A DNA stretch of 64,000 nucleotides from Aeromonas aquatica (GTDB lineage: Bacteria > Pseudomonadota > Gammaproteobacteria > Enterobacterales > Aeromonadaceae): the NCBI RefSeq assembly GCF_000764655.1, contig NZ_JRGL01000005.1:1-64000 (forward strand), written 5' to 3'. Below are positions 26,371 through 34,358 of this stretch, one piece after another. A program made the position numbers and the translations under genes. Position 1 is the first letter of the stretch. Each line of letters begins with the position of its first letter. The notes beneath the pieces were generated by a model that saw only the letters and a program-made list of their open reading frames with translations, made no database searches and had not been told where the DNA came from.

Positions 26371-27271
26371 ATAAATTGAGCAGAGCCGCGCCGCGCACGC
26401 CGCCGGCACCGCCGAAACGGGCCTGACGAACGGCAGGCAGGGCGACCCCTGGCAGCAGGTGGCCGGGCAGACGCCGGGGCAGCTCTTCGTATAACACGGG
26501 CAGGCCGCTTAGCCCTCCTCCCAGCACCACCACCTCGGGATCGATCACCGAGATGGCGGTGGCGAGCCCGGCGGCCAGGATCTCCAGCCAGCAATCGAGG
26601 GTGGCCAGGGCACTCGCCTCACCGGCCTCAACACGGGCGACGATCTGGTGGCCGCTGGCGCGCTCGCCGTGAAAATGCAGATAGAGCCGCTCCAGGCCGG
26701 TGCCCGAGGCATAAGTTTCAAAACAGACCGGTCGGCCGCAACCACAACGGGGGCGGGGCAGCTCGGGATACATCATCAGGATGGTGGCCGGCAGCGGGTA
26801 GTGACCTATCTCCCCCGCCAGCCAGTTGCGCCCCTGGATGAGCTTGCCCGCCAGATAGACGGCGCCGCCGATGCCGGTGCCTATGGTCATCCCCAGCGCG
26901 CTCTCGGCGCCGGCCGCCGCCCCCTGATGCACTTCAGACCAGAGGAAGCAGTTCGCATCGTTGTCGACGCTGACGGGGCGACCGAGCAATGTGGCCAGAT
27001 CGGCCCCAAGATGACGGCCGTGGATGGCGGGCAGGTTCGCCGCCACTATGCTGCGATCCTGGCGATTGAGAATGCCGGGAAAGCCGATACCGACCGCCCC
27101 TCTGGTACCAAAACGGGCGTCAGACTCCATAACCCGGCTGTGAATGAGTCGTTGCAATCCTGGGTAGTCATCACCTGGGGTGCTCATGCGCTCCTCGTGA
27201 CAGAGGTTCAGAGCGCCGTCATAGACCGCAAACGCAATCTTGGTGCCACCAATATCAAAGCCGTAATACAT
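26369..27271 (-). CDS. nagK: ROK-family N-acetylglucosamine kinase
   Basis: 300 residues from the ATG at 27271, which follows AAGGGAG. ATP-binding motif YGFDIGGTKIAFAVYD; catalytic Asp in SVDNDANCFLWSE; second motif GTGIGGAVY; ROK zinc site in RPRCGCGRPVCFETYASG; adenosine motif LGGGLSGL. This matches NagK (303 residues), which phosphorylates GlcNAc from peptidoglycan recycling. It forms an operon with cutC. Confidence 0.93.
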   Translation of the reverse strand: MYYGFDIGGTKIAFAVYDGALNLCHEERMSTPGDDYPGLQRLIHSRVMESDARFGTRGAVGIGFPGILNRQDRSIVAANLPAIHGRHLGADLATLLGRPVSVDNDANCFLWSEVHQGAAAGAESALGMTIGTGIGGAVYLAGKLIQGRNWLAGEIGHYPLPATILMMYPELPRPRCGCGRPVCFETYASGTGLERLYLHFHGERASGHQIVARVEAGEASALATLDCWLEILAAGLATAISVIDPEVVVLGGGLSGLPVLYEELPRRLPGHLLPGVALPAVRQARFGGAGGVRGAALLNL

Positions 27272-27330
27272 GCCACACTCCCTTGCCGGTGAACCTGTCC
27301 ACCTCAGTCTGTCCAGAAGGGGCACATTGT

Positions 27331-27354
27331 ATTAATTCGCAAAAAAAATAAAGT
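27331..27354 (-). promoter_or_regulatory. Possible NagC-type operator upstream of nagK
   Basis: TATTAATTCGCAAAAAAAAT with AAAG: an AT-rich partly symmetric site with a CG step, resembling NagC boxes. It lies 60 bases before nagK. Sequence likeness only. Confidence 0.3.
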
Positions 27355-27381
27355 CACCATGGGGAAAAAATGGGAGCCAGC

Positions 27382-27888
27382 TCAAAGCAAACGGAACATT
27401 TGCCGCTGCAGGCAAGGTTGCCCCAGGCTCTGCAAGGTACGCTCCTCCCCATCGAACACGAAGCCACGGCGCAGGTAGAACCCCTCGCCGATCTCGTTGC
27501 CATCGAGCAGCCACAACCTGACACATTCACAGCCAGCCCGACGCATCTGCATCGCCACCGCCTGCCACAACCGCTTGCCATGGCCCTGGCGCCAATGACC
27601 GGGATGCAGATAGAGGGCACGGATGCGCGCCGTCATCAGTGTGCCCTCCAGCGCCGGCTGCCAGTAGAGCAGGCCGATGATGACCTCATCCAGGCAGAGC
27701 AGCATGGGAGTGGGGCCAGATTCTGCCAGCCGGCGATGCCAGATCTGCAGATGATCGGTGACGGCCAGCTGGGCCAGCAAATCTTCCCCCAGCATCTCGC
27801 CATAGGCCGCCAGCCAGCTGGCCCGCTGCATCACCGTCATGGCGGCGGCATCGGCGGGACGGGCCAGCCGCAGGCTTATGCCTTGCAC
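27382..27888 (-). CDS. GNAT-family N-acetyltransferase
   Basis: 168 residues. Motif A is present as IRALYLHPGHWRQGHGKRLW (Q/RxxGxG/A acetyl-CoA loop). Motif B is FYLRRGFVFDGEERTL. The start lies inside the preceding M48 protease gene (13-base overlap), so it is translationally linked. The acceptor substrate is unknown. Confidence 0.85.
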   Translation of the reverse strand: MQGISLRLARPADAAAMTVMQRASWLAAYGEMLGEDLLAQLAVTDHLQIWHRRLAESGPTPMLLCLDEVIIGLLYWQPALEGTLMTARIRALYLHPGHWRQGHGKRLWQAVAMQMRRAGCECVRLWLLDGNEIGEGFYLRRGFVFDGEERTLQSLGQPCLQRQMFRLL

Positions 27889-28685
27889 TGAGGAGTCAAA
27901 CCGGCTGCACGGGCCTGCTGATACAGGGGCTGCGCCTCGGCCTGCTGGGCTTGCAGCTCGGCGATGCGGTTCTGATCACTCGGGTGGGTGGAGAGCAGCT
28001 GCGGCGGCGCCTTGCCACCGGAGGCGGCACTCATGTTCTGCCACAGGGGAATGGCCTGGGCCGGGTCGAAGCCCGCACGGGCCATCAGATCCAGCCCAAG
28101 CCGATCGGCCTCGCTCTCCTGCTCACGGCCATAGGGCAGAGTAATGCCGACCTGAACCCCGAGGCCGAGCGCGGCCATGGTGGCACCGCCCCCCTGGCTG
28201 CTGCCGATGGCGGCATCGGCCACCGCCAGCCCGATGCCGGTCAGCTGCTCGCGAGAGAGCCGCTCGTTGGAGTGCTGGGCCAGCACGTGGGTCAGCTCGT
28301 GGCCGATGACGGTGGCGAGCTGATCCTGATTCTTGGCGACTTTGAGCAGGCCACTGTAGACCCCGATCTTGCCGCCGGGCAGGGCGAAGGCGTTCACCTC
28401 CTTGGAGTCGAACACCACCACCTCCCAGCTGGTGATGCCGTAGCTCGCCGGCACCTGGGCGGTGACCGCCTTGGCCACGCAAGAGACATAGGCATTTATC
28501 TTGGCATCGGTGCTTACCTTCTCCTGCTTCTTCATCTGTTCGAACGAGTCGGCCCCCAGCTGGTTCATCTGCTGGGGGGAGAAGAGCAGCATCTGGCTGC
28601 GGCCGGTCGGAGACTGGGCACAACCGGCCAGCAGGGCGCTGCACAGGGCAGCCAGGCCGAATTTGGACAGAGAAGAGGCACGCAT
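27876..28685 (-). CDS. M48-family metallopeptidase, lipoprotein
   Basis: 269 residues from the ATG at 28685 (AAGGA nine bases upstream). The lipoprotein signal ends LLAGC (Cys at about 22). The zinc site is VIGHELTHVLAQHSNER (HExxH) with the third ligand in QESEADRLGLDLM. This matches the YggG/LoiP and YcaL class of outer-membrane-anchored proteases. Likely role: quality control of envelope proteins. Overlaps the GNAT gene. Confidence 0.9.
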   Translation of the reverse strand: MRASSLSKFGLAALCSALLAGCAQSPTGRSQMLLFSPQQMNQLGADSFEQMKKQEKVSTDAKINAYVSCVAKAVTAQVPASYGITSWEVVVFDSKEVNAFALPGGKIGVYSGLLKVAKNQDQLATVIGHELTHVLAQHSNERLSREQLTGIGLAVADAAIGSSQGGGATMAALGLGVQVGITLPYGREQESEADRLGLDLMARAGFDPAQAIPLWQNMSAASGGKAPPQLLSTHPSDQNRIAELQAQQAEAQPLYQQARAAGLTPQCKA

Positions 28686-28792
28686 GAAGGGATCCTTTAC
28701 CATGAGGTGATTGCCCTATTCTCGGAAATGCAGCCGTCCGGTGCAAGCAGGCTGCCATGTCCTGCGACCAAAAAGGTCCCGAAACACCAATA

Positions 28793-28820
28793 AAAACGAG
28801 CCCACATGGGGCTCGTTTGT
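28793..28820 (-). terminator. Terminator after pstS
   Basis: AAACGAGCCC / GGGCTCGTTT type stem followed on the minus strand by TTTTTATT. Confidence 0.82.
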
Positions 28821-28842
28821 CTGTCATGAGAAGACGGGAGTA

Positions 28843-29817
28843 TTACATCACGCCCAGCTTCTTCAGGTCGGCCTGGACCACCTTGGCCGGGACAGGTACA
28901 TAACCGTCCTTGGCCACGATGTTCTGACCGGCCTTGGACAGGATCATCTTCACAAACTCTTGCTCCATCGGGGAGAGCGGCTTGTTCGGGTGCTTGTTCA
29001 CGTAAACGTACAGGAAGCGCGACAGCGGGTACTTGCCGGTGATGGCGTTGTCCGAGGTGGCCTCGATGAAGGTCTTGCCATCCTTGGAGAGCGGCACGGC
29101 GCGCACACCCGAGGTGACATAACCGATACCCGAGTAGCCGATGCCGTTCAGGGAGGAGGAGACGGACTGCACCACGGAAGCCGAACCCGGCTGCTCGTTC
29201 ACGCCGCTCTTGAAGTCGCCGTTACACAGGGCGTGCTCCTTGAAGTAGCCATAGGTACCGGATACCGAGTTGCGCCCGAACAGTTGCAGATCCTTGGCGG
29301 ACCAGCTGCCATCCAGACCCAGATCAGACCACTTGGTGGCCGCCTTGGCTTCGCCGCACTTGAGGGTGCTGGAGAAGATGGCATCGATCTGCGGCATGGT
29401 CAGCCCCTTGATGGGGTTGTCCTTGTTGACGAACACCGCCAGAGCATCGACCGCGACGCGGATGGCGGTCGGCTTGTAGCCATAGCGCTTCTCAAATGCC
29501 TCTTCTTCACCGGCCTTCATGGCGCGGCTCATGGGGCCAAACTGGGCGACACCTTCGGTCAGCGCGGTCGGGGCGGTTGAAGAACCGGCGGCCTGGATCT
29601 GCACGTTGACGTTGGGGTACATGCGCTTAAATTCTTCGGCCCACAGGGTCATCATGTTGGCCAGGGTGTCCGAGCCGACAGAGGACAGGTTGCCCGAGAT
29701 GCCGCTGGTCGGGGTGTAATCCGGCAGGTCTTTATCCACACCGGCAGCCAGGGCGCTGACAGAAAACAGGGTTGCTGCGGTGAATCCGATCACACCGGCC
29801 AGTTTGTTGAGTTTCAT
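28843..29817 (-). CDS. pstS: Periplasmic phosphate-binding protein PstS
   Basis: 324 residues. The signal peptide ends SALA near residue 24. Phosphate-contacting segments are [24 protein letters not shown] and the SRAMKAGE segment; [15 protein letters not shown] follows. It is PstS of the PhoB regulon. pstCAB is not adjacent and must lie elsewhere. GGAGA precedes the ATG. Upstream lie two degenerate repeats of its own start region and Pho boxes. Confidence 0.95.
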   Translation of the reverse strand: MKLNKLAGVIGFTAATLFSVSALAAGVDKDLPDYTPTSGISGNLSSVGSDTLANMMTLWAEEFKRMYPNVNVQIQAAGSSTAPTALTEGVAQFGPMSRAMKAGEEEAFEKRYGYKPTAIRVAVDALAVFVNKDNPIKGLTMPQIDAIFSSTLKCGEAKAATKWSDLGLDGSWSAKDLQLFGRNSVSGTYGYFKEHALCNGDFKSGVNEQPGSASVVQSVSSSLNGIGYSGIGYVTSGVRAVPLSKDGKTFIEATSDNAITGKYPLSRFLYVYVNKHPNKPLSPMEQEFVKMILSKAGQNIVAKDGYVPVPAKVVQADLKKLGVM

Positions 29818-29861
29818 CCAATCTCTCCAAAGTTACAAAAGGCGATTACCTTGAGTTTCAT
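29814..29861 (-). pseudogene. Echo 1 of the pstS start region, forming a 15-codon ORF
   Basis: TCTCCAAGGTGACAGAAGGC at 29880-29899 region repeats TCTCCAAAGTTACAAAAGGC before the real start, and GAGTTTCAT is present in both. The ORF encodes [15 protein letters not shown] and its TGA overlaps the pstS ATG as ATGA. The start codons are 44 bases apart. Confidence 0.75.
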
Positions 29862-29914
29862 TCTGTCTCCTCTCTCCAAGGTGACAGAAGGCTATTGCCA
29901 ATACATGGCGCCGA

Positions 29915-30014
29915 TTAACACTGTCTTGCTGTGGTCAACCCGACTGCATCAGTCAGATTGTTAAGTTTCATTCCGTACCCTCTCGTCTCCAGAGTGCCAG
30001 AAGGTCCGTTCTTA
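29915..30014 (-). pseudogene. Echo 2 of the pstS start region
   Basis: The ATG at 29971 encodes MKLNNLTDAVGLTTARQC and a stop. The real pstS begins [37 protein letters not shown] upstream repeats the real leader. It lies 110 bases before echo 1 and is more diverged. Confidence 0.8.
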
Positions 30015-30062
30015 AGACGGCGCCAGTATCTGACCTGGCAGTGACAAATTTATGGATTTAAT

Positions 30063-30080
30063 GTGACACTTTAATGACAT
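30063..30080 (-). promoter_or_regulatory. Pho box upstream of pstS
   Basis: ATGTCATTAAAGTGTCAC on the minus strand matches the PhoB consensus (CTGTCATAAATCTGTCAC) at most positions. Another TGTCATAA half-site lies at about 30090-30097. The neighbouring phoB promoter carries a similar box. Confidence 0.75.
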
Positions 30081-30102
30081 GGCGCAGGATTATGACAAAT
30101 GC

Positions 30103-30126
30103 AAAAAGGGCCGCGTGAGCGGCCCT
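30103..30126 (-). terminator. Terminator after phoR
   Basis: AGGGCCGC / GCGGCCCT stem followed on the minus strand by TTTTTGC, separating phoBR from pstS. Confidence 0.82.
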
Positions 30127-30157
30127 GATATTGAGACTAACCAATTGACTCAAATGG

Positions 30158-31453
30158 TTATTTAACCACCACCATGCGGCCGGGGATGAGGAAGCTGAAA
30201 CGGCTGCCGACACCGACCCGGCTCTCAATCTCGAGCTGGGCGTCGTGATGGCTCAGGGCGTGCTTGACGATGGCAAGGCCGAGCCCCGAGCCGCCGGTGT
30301 GGCGAGAGCGCGCCTTGTCGACCCGGTAGAAGCGCTCGGTGAGCCGCGTCAGATGTTCGGGGGCGATCCCCTCCCCCTCGTCCTGCACCAGGAACAGCGC
30401 CATGGCCCCCTGCTTGCGCCACTCCACGCTGATCTTGCGACCCGCCGGAGTGTAATGAATGGCGTTGTAGACCAGGTTGGAGACGGCGCTGCGCAGCTGG
30501 TCCCGATCGCCGCGCACGAACAGGTTGGACTGCACCTTGAACTCAAACTGATGCGCGCTCTCTCCCGACAGTGCCCGCGCCTCCTGCTCAAGCAGTCCCA
30601 GCATGGCGGGCATGTCCACCAGATGGGAGAGATCCACCGAGGGCGCCGCCTCGATACGCGACAGGGTGAGCAGCTGATTGACCAGATTATCCATGCGGAT
30701 GGTCTGCTCCATCATCACCCTGTGCGCCTTGGCCCACATGGCGGCGGGCGGCGGCTCCTCGGTCATCTCCAGATAGCCCTTGAGCACGGTGAGCGGGGTG
30801 CGCAACTCGTGGGATACGTTGGAGACGAAGTGCTTGCGGGTCTTCTCCAGACTGCGCAGCCGGGTCACGTCCCGCACCACCAGCATCGCCTGATCCTCGG
30901 CATAGGGCATGATCCGGAACTCGAGAAACTTCTCCTCATTGATGGGGGAGCTCATCTCGAAGGGCTCGTCATAGAGTCCCTTGTTCAGGTAGGCGACGAA
31001 GGCGGGATGCCGAATGAGGTTGCCGATGTGCTGACCGGCATCCTCCGGCCAGCGAAAGCCGAGCAGTTGCTCCGCCAGCCGGTTGCACCAGAGGATGCTG
31101 CCATCGGTGCGAAACACCACGGCCGCATCGGGTAGCGCCTCGGCCCCCTCCCGAAAGCGGCGGATGAGGCCCGCCAGCTCACGGCGACGGGCCCGGTGAC
31201 GCTGCTGCAGCTTGTAGATACCGTTGAAGATGTATTCCCAGCTGCCGCTGCCATTGGGGGGCACCAGGCTGCGATCGTGCCACAGCCAGTCTGACAGCCG
31301 CTTCTGGAAGCGGTAGTGCCAGCCCAGGTGCAGCAGCGTCGCCACCAGCAGGCAGAGGGCGAGGTGATCGACCAGCCAGCCGACCAGGGCGAAGGGGGCG
31401 TAGAAGAACGCCATTCGCCACAACTGTCGCCGCCAGGCGTAAGGTTGCAACAT
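30158..31453 (-). CDS. phoR: Phosphate-regulon sensor histidine kinase PhoR
   Basis: 431 residues, the E. coli PhoR length. Two N-terminal membrane helices are followed by the PhoR cytoplasmic linker (DRSLVPPNGSGSWEYIFNGI). A PAS domain comes next (ALPDAAVVFRTDGSILWCN). The H-box is FVSNVSHELRTPLTVLKGYL near residue 215, then N, G1, F and G2 boxes (VYNAIHY, DEGEGIAPEH, GGSGLGLAIVKH). It senses phosphate through PstSCAB-PhoU and phosphorylates PhoB. Eight bases after phoB. Confidence 0.96.
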   Translation of the reverse strand: MLQPYAWRRQLWRMAFFYAPFALVGWLVDHLALCLLVATLLHLGWHYRFQKRLSDWLWHDRSLVPPNGSGSWEYIFNGIYKLQQRHRARRRELAGLIRRFREGAEALPDAAVVFRTDGSILWCNRLAEQLLGFRWPEDAGQHIGNLIRHPAFVAYLNKGLYDEPFEMSSPINEEKFLEFRIMPYAEDQAMLVVRDVTRLRSLEKTRKHFVSNVSHELRTPLTVLKGYLEMTEEPPPAAMWAKAHRVMMEQTIRMDNLVNQLLTLSRIEAAPSVDLSHLVDMPAMLGLLEQEARALSGESAHQFEFKVQSNLFVRGDRDQLRSAVSNLVYNAIHYTPAGRKISVEWRKQGAMALFLVQDEGEGIAPEHLTRLTERFYRVDKARSRHTGGSGLGLAIVKHALSHHDAQLEIESRVGVGSRFSFLIPGRMVVVK

Positions 31454-31461
31454 ATCGTCCC

Positions 31462-32151
31462 CTAGAGGCGGATTGAGAAGCGGTATCCGGCTCCACGCAC
31501 CGTCTGGATCAACTTGTCGTGCCCCGTCTCTTCGATGGCCTTGCGCAGGCGACGGATGTGCACATCCACGGTTCTGTCTTCCACATAGACATTGGTGCCC
31601 CAGACGTTGTTGAGCAACTGCTCACGGCTGTAGACACGCTCCGGGTGAGTCATGAAGAAGTGCAGCAGCTTGAACTCGGTCGGCCCCATGTCCAACGCCT
31701 TGTCCTCGGCGCTGACGCGGTGGGACACCGGATCCAGCTTGAGCCCCTGCACCTCGATCACCTCGTCCACCGAGGTGGGGGAAACCCGGCGCATCACGGC
31801 GTGCAGGCGGGCGGTCAGTTCCTTGGGAGAGAACGGCTTGGTGATGTAGTCATCGGCACCCGCCTCCAGACCACGGACCTTGTCCTCCTCTTCACCACGG
31901 GCGGTCAGCATCACCACCGGGATCTGGCGGGTCAGCTCATCCTGCTTGAGCTGCTTGATGAACTGGATGCCACTGCCACCTGGCATCATCCAGTCCAGCA
32001 CGATGAGCTCGGGGTAGGGCTCGCGCACCTTCGCCAGTCCATCGGCATAGTCTTCCGCTTCAACCGTTTCATATCCTTTTTGCTCCAGCACGAAGCAGAG
32101 CATTTCGCGGATGGGTGCCTCGTCCTCGACCACCAGAATTCGCTTAGCCAT
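31462..32151 (-). CDS. phoB: Phosphate-regulon response regulator PhoB
   Basis: 229 residues. The receiver domain has phosphoacceptor Asp53 in [13 protein letters not shown] and Lys in [10 protein letters not shown]. The OmpR-type winged helix has [20 protein letters not shown] and [13 protein letters not shown]. It binds Pho boxes such as those before pstS and before its own gene. It is operonic with phoR. Confidence 0.97.
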   Translation of the reverse strand: MAKRILVVEDEAPIREMLCFVLEQKGYETVEAEDYADGLAKVREPYPELIVLDWMMPGGSGIQFIKQLKQDELTRQIPVVMLTARGEEEDKVRGLEAGADDYITKPFSPKELTARLHAVMRRVSPTSVDEVIEVQGLKLDPVSHRVSAEDKALDMGPTEFKLLHFFMTHPERVYSREQLLNNVWGTNVYVEDRTVDVHIRRLRKAIEETGHDKLIQTVRGAGYRFSIRL

Positions 32152-32203
32152 ATCCCTTCTCTCTCCTCTGTGAAGATGGGTGCGCCAATTATTAGAACTT
32201 TCT

Positions 32204-32229
32204 GTGACACTTTTATGACTTTATGACAG
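32204..32229 (-). promoter_or_regulatory. Pho box upstream of phoB
   Basis: On the minus strand AAGTCATAAAAGTGTCAC matches 15 of 18 consensus positions, and CTGTCATA directly precedes it as a third half-site. This implies autoregulation of phoBR. Confidence 0.75.
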
Positions 32230-32253
32230 GCGAGATGATAAACGTTTTCAGTT

Positions 32254-32664
32254 TCAGTTGGCAGCGGTGCGTTGCAGCAGGTCCCAGCGATTGCCGCTGA
32301 GGTCCTCGAACACCACCACGGTGCCGTAAGACTCGAGGCGGGGCTGTTCACAAAAATGCACGCCATGGGCCTGCATCCGCTGGTAATCCCCCCAGAAGTC
32401 GTCGGTCTCGAGGAACAGGAAGACCCGGCCACCGCCCTGCTTGCCGATGGCGGCCGCTTGCTCGGGATTGGCGGCGCGGGCCAGCAGCAGGGCCGAACCT
32501 GGTGCGCCACGGGGGGCGACCCGCACCCAGCGCTTGCCCGGTTTGCCCGGCTCCTCGAGGAGACTGTCTTCGAGCAGCTCAAAGCCGAGTCCTTGGGTGA
32601 AGAAGGCGATGGCCGCGTCGTAGTCGGCCACCAGCAGAGTCAGAGCGCCAAGGTGTTGTGGCAT
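32254..32664 (-). CDS. VOC (glyoxalase/bleomycin-resistance) family protein
   Basis: 136 residues from the ATG at 32664 (GAGGA upstream). The beta-alpha-beta-beta-beta modules are visible: LGALTLLVADYDAAIAFFTQ with LGF, then VFLFLETDDFWGDYQRM, and FEDLSGNRWDLLQ at the end. The E/GN.WDL ending is typical of glyoxalase-like proteins with a metal-binding Glu. Substrate unknown. Confidence 0.87.
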   Translation of the reverse strand: MPQHLGALTLLVADYDAAIAFFTQGLGFELLEDSLLEEPGKPGKRWVRVAPRGAPGSALLLARAANPEQAAAIGKQGGGRVFLFLETDDFWGDYQRMQAHGVHFCEQPRLESYGTVVVFEDLSGNRWDLLQRTAAN

Positions 32665-32750
32665 GCAGAGGTTCCTCGTCAGATGAGTCACGGGCGCAGC
32701 ATAACGGCAACCCGGCCCTGTCACCAGCCCGACCCGCGCGGCAGCAGGAG

Positions 32751-34031
32751 TTATTCCACCTCGACCCGGTTGCGGCCCCGTTTCTTGGCCTGATAGAGCG
32801 CCTCGTCGGCCCGCTTGAGCGCTCTTTCCAGCGGATCGCCATGTCGCTCCGCCACCCCGAAGGAGGCGGTGATCTTCAGGCCCCTTGGCCAGTGCGGATA
32901 GGCGACCAGCGCGGCCCGCAGCCGTTCGGCCAGCGCCAGGGCCTTGTCCTGCTCATAGTGCAGGCAGACCAGCACAAACTCCTCTCCCCCCCAGCGCACC
33001 AGCCGGCACAGGCTGTCACAGTGACGCAACACCTCACTCACCATGTGCTTGAGCACCTCGTCCCCCATGGGGTGGCCGTGGTTGTCGTTGACCTGCTTGA
33101 AGTGATCGATGTCGATATAGATGAAGGAGAGCGGTATCTCGCCGAGCTCGCTGAGCAGCTTCTCGCCGCCGAACCGGTTGAGGGCCCCGGTCAGAGGATC
33201 GTAGCGGGCCTCCTCCTCGGTGCGCCTGTTCTGCTCGCTCAGGCTCTGACTGAGCTCCTCGGCCGCCAGCTTGGCCGCCCTGGCCTTGCGCAGCCGGTCC
33301 CGCATCAGCAAGTGCTGCACCAGAAACAGCGTGAGCCCGTAGGCCAGCCAGCTCAGCAGCAGGGGACGGTAGAAGGAGCCAGCCCGTCCCCAGCGGCCAT
33401 AAAACTCCATCTGCTCCAGCACCAGCCGGTAGTGGCCGGGCTTCATGCCGACACCGGAGGCGATCTCGATGGCATAGACATGGTGCAGATCCGGCCCCTG
33501 CTGGGAGAGCGGGATCTTGTACTGCTGCACCCACCAGGTGGCCGGGGTAAACACCTTGAGCGGCACGTCCTGGACACGGCCGTAATCGTCGGGGCGGAAG
33601 ATCACCTCGTTGAACTTGTGGGAGGTCTCATCCCCGGGCTTGGAGTAGGCGGGGTGATAGTTGCGCAGATAGAGTCGCCATACTTGCTCCCCCTCGCCCT
33701 CGACCCGCAACTTGATACGCACCCCGTCGAAATGGGAGAGATCGATTCCCTGCTCGGGCTTGGCCAGGGTCAGAGCCAGCTCACAGAAGGGAAATTCGTA
33801 GCCGGCGCGCAACTGGCAGTCGATGGCGGGTTGCTCCCGTGATGGGAGCAGGGAGGTGACCGAATGGCCCCCCAGCGGGCGATCATCATGCACGGTGACG
33901 GACAGTTCGGTATTCGCCACCATCTCCAGCCGTCGATCCGGCCCGAATTCAAACAGCAGGATCGCCAGCAGGCTCAATACCAGCAACACCCAGAACAGCA
34001 GGTTGGTCACGCGAGAATAGGAAGGAAGCAT
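32751..34031 (-). CDS. GGDEF diguanylate cyclase with a periplasmic sensor domain
   Basis: 426 residues from the ATG at 34031; an in-frame GTG lies three codons earlier. One N-terminal helix (LLFWVLLVLSLLAILLF), a periplasmic domain of about 200 residues resembling a carbohydrate-binding jelly roll, then a second helix (PLLLSWLAYGLTLFLVQHLL) and a short coiled coil. The GGDEF domain has YDPLTGALNRFGG, FIYIDIDHFKQVNDNHGHPM and active-site RWGGEEFVLV. Expected to make cyclic-di-GMP in response to a periplasmic ligand. Confidence 0.92.
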   Translation of the reverse strand: MLPSYSRVTNLLFWVLLVLSLLAILLFEFGPDRRLEMVANTELSVTVHDDRPLGGHSVTSLLPSREQPAIDCQLRAGYEFPFCELALTLAKPEQGIDLSHFDGVRIKLRVEGEGEQVWRLYLRNYHPAYSKPGDETSHKFNEVIFRPDDYGRVQDVPLKVFTPATWWVQQYKIPLSQQGPDLHHVYAIEIASGVGMKPGHYRLVLEQMEFYGRWGRAGSFYRPLLLSWLAYGLTLFLVQHLLMRDRLRKARAAKLAAEELSQSLSEQNRRTEEEARYDPLTGALNRFGGEKLLSELGEIPLSFIYIDIDHFKQVNDNHGHPMGDEVLKHMVSEVLRHCDSLCRLVRWGGEEFVLVCLHYEQDKALALAERLRAALVAYPHWPRGLKITASFGVAERHGDPLERALKRADEALYQAKKRGRNRVEVE

Positions 34032-34358
34032 ATGTATCACGCCTAAACAGGACTCTTACTCTACACCTTCCGATCCGGCTCCAACCTGATCCGGATCCGA
34101 AGGTTATTACACGCGCCGCCGCGGGCACCATGGGGCTAACGGACCGCTGACATGCCTAGGGGCATGCGGGGCCGCCGCTCCCAGACGCAGGGATAACCCT
34201 GCTTGAGTTCCGTTCGGAATCAGATCCATGCTCGGGGTGGGAGGGCGCGGGCCAACGTCTTGATATCTTTACCACAGAGCACTCCATGCTACGGAAAAAT
34301 AAAGAGAAATCGTCTTGCGCCCCATAGTACACAAGGCGGGCAGGAAGCGATAGCGCCC
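34032..34358. other. Intergenic region between the GGDEF gene and the sigma-54 activator
   Basis: No gene recognised. Three small inverted repeats: CATGCC/GGCATG at 34151-34166, GCAGGG/CCCTGC at 34187-34202 and TTCCG/CGGAA at about 34208-34219. They may terminate the activator mRNA. Part of the stretch weakly resembles the 3' end of the activator gene. Confidence 0.4.

Noticed and set aside
34172-34240. Echo of the sigma-54 activator 3' end
   Set aside because: GCCGCC and a few later blocks align, but small hairpins and low identity make this uncertain.
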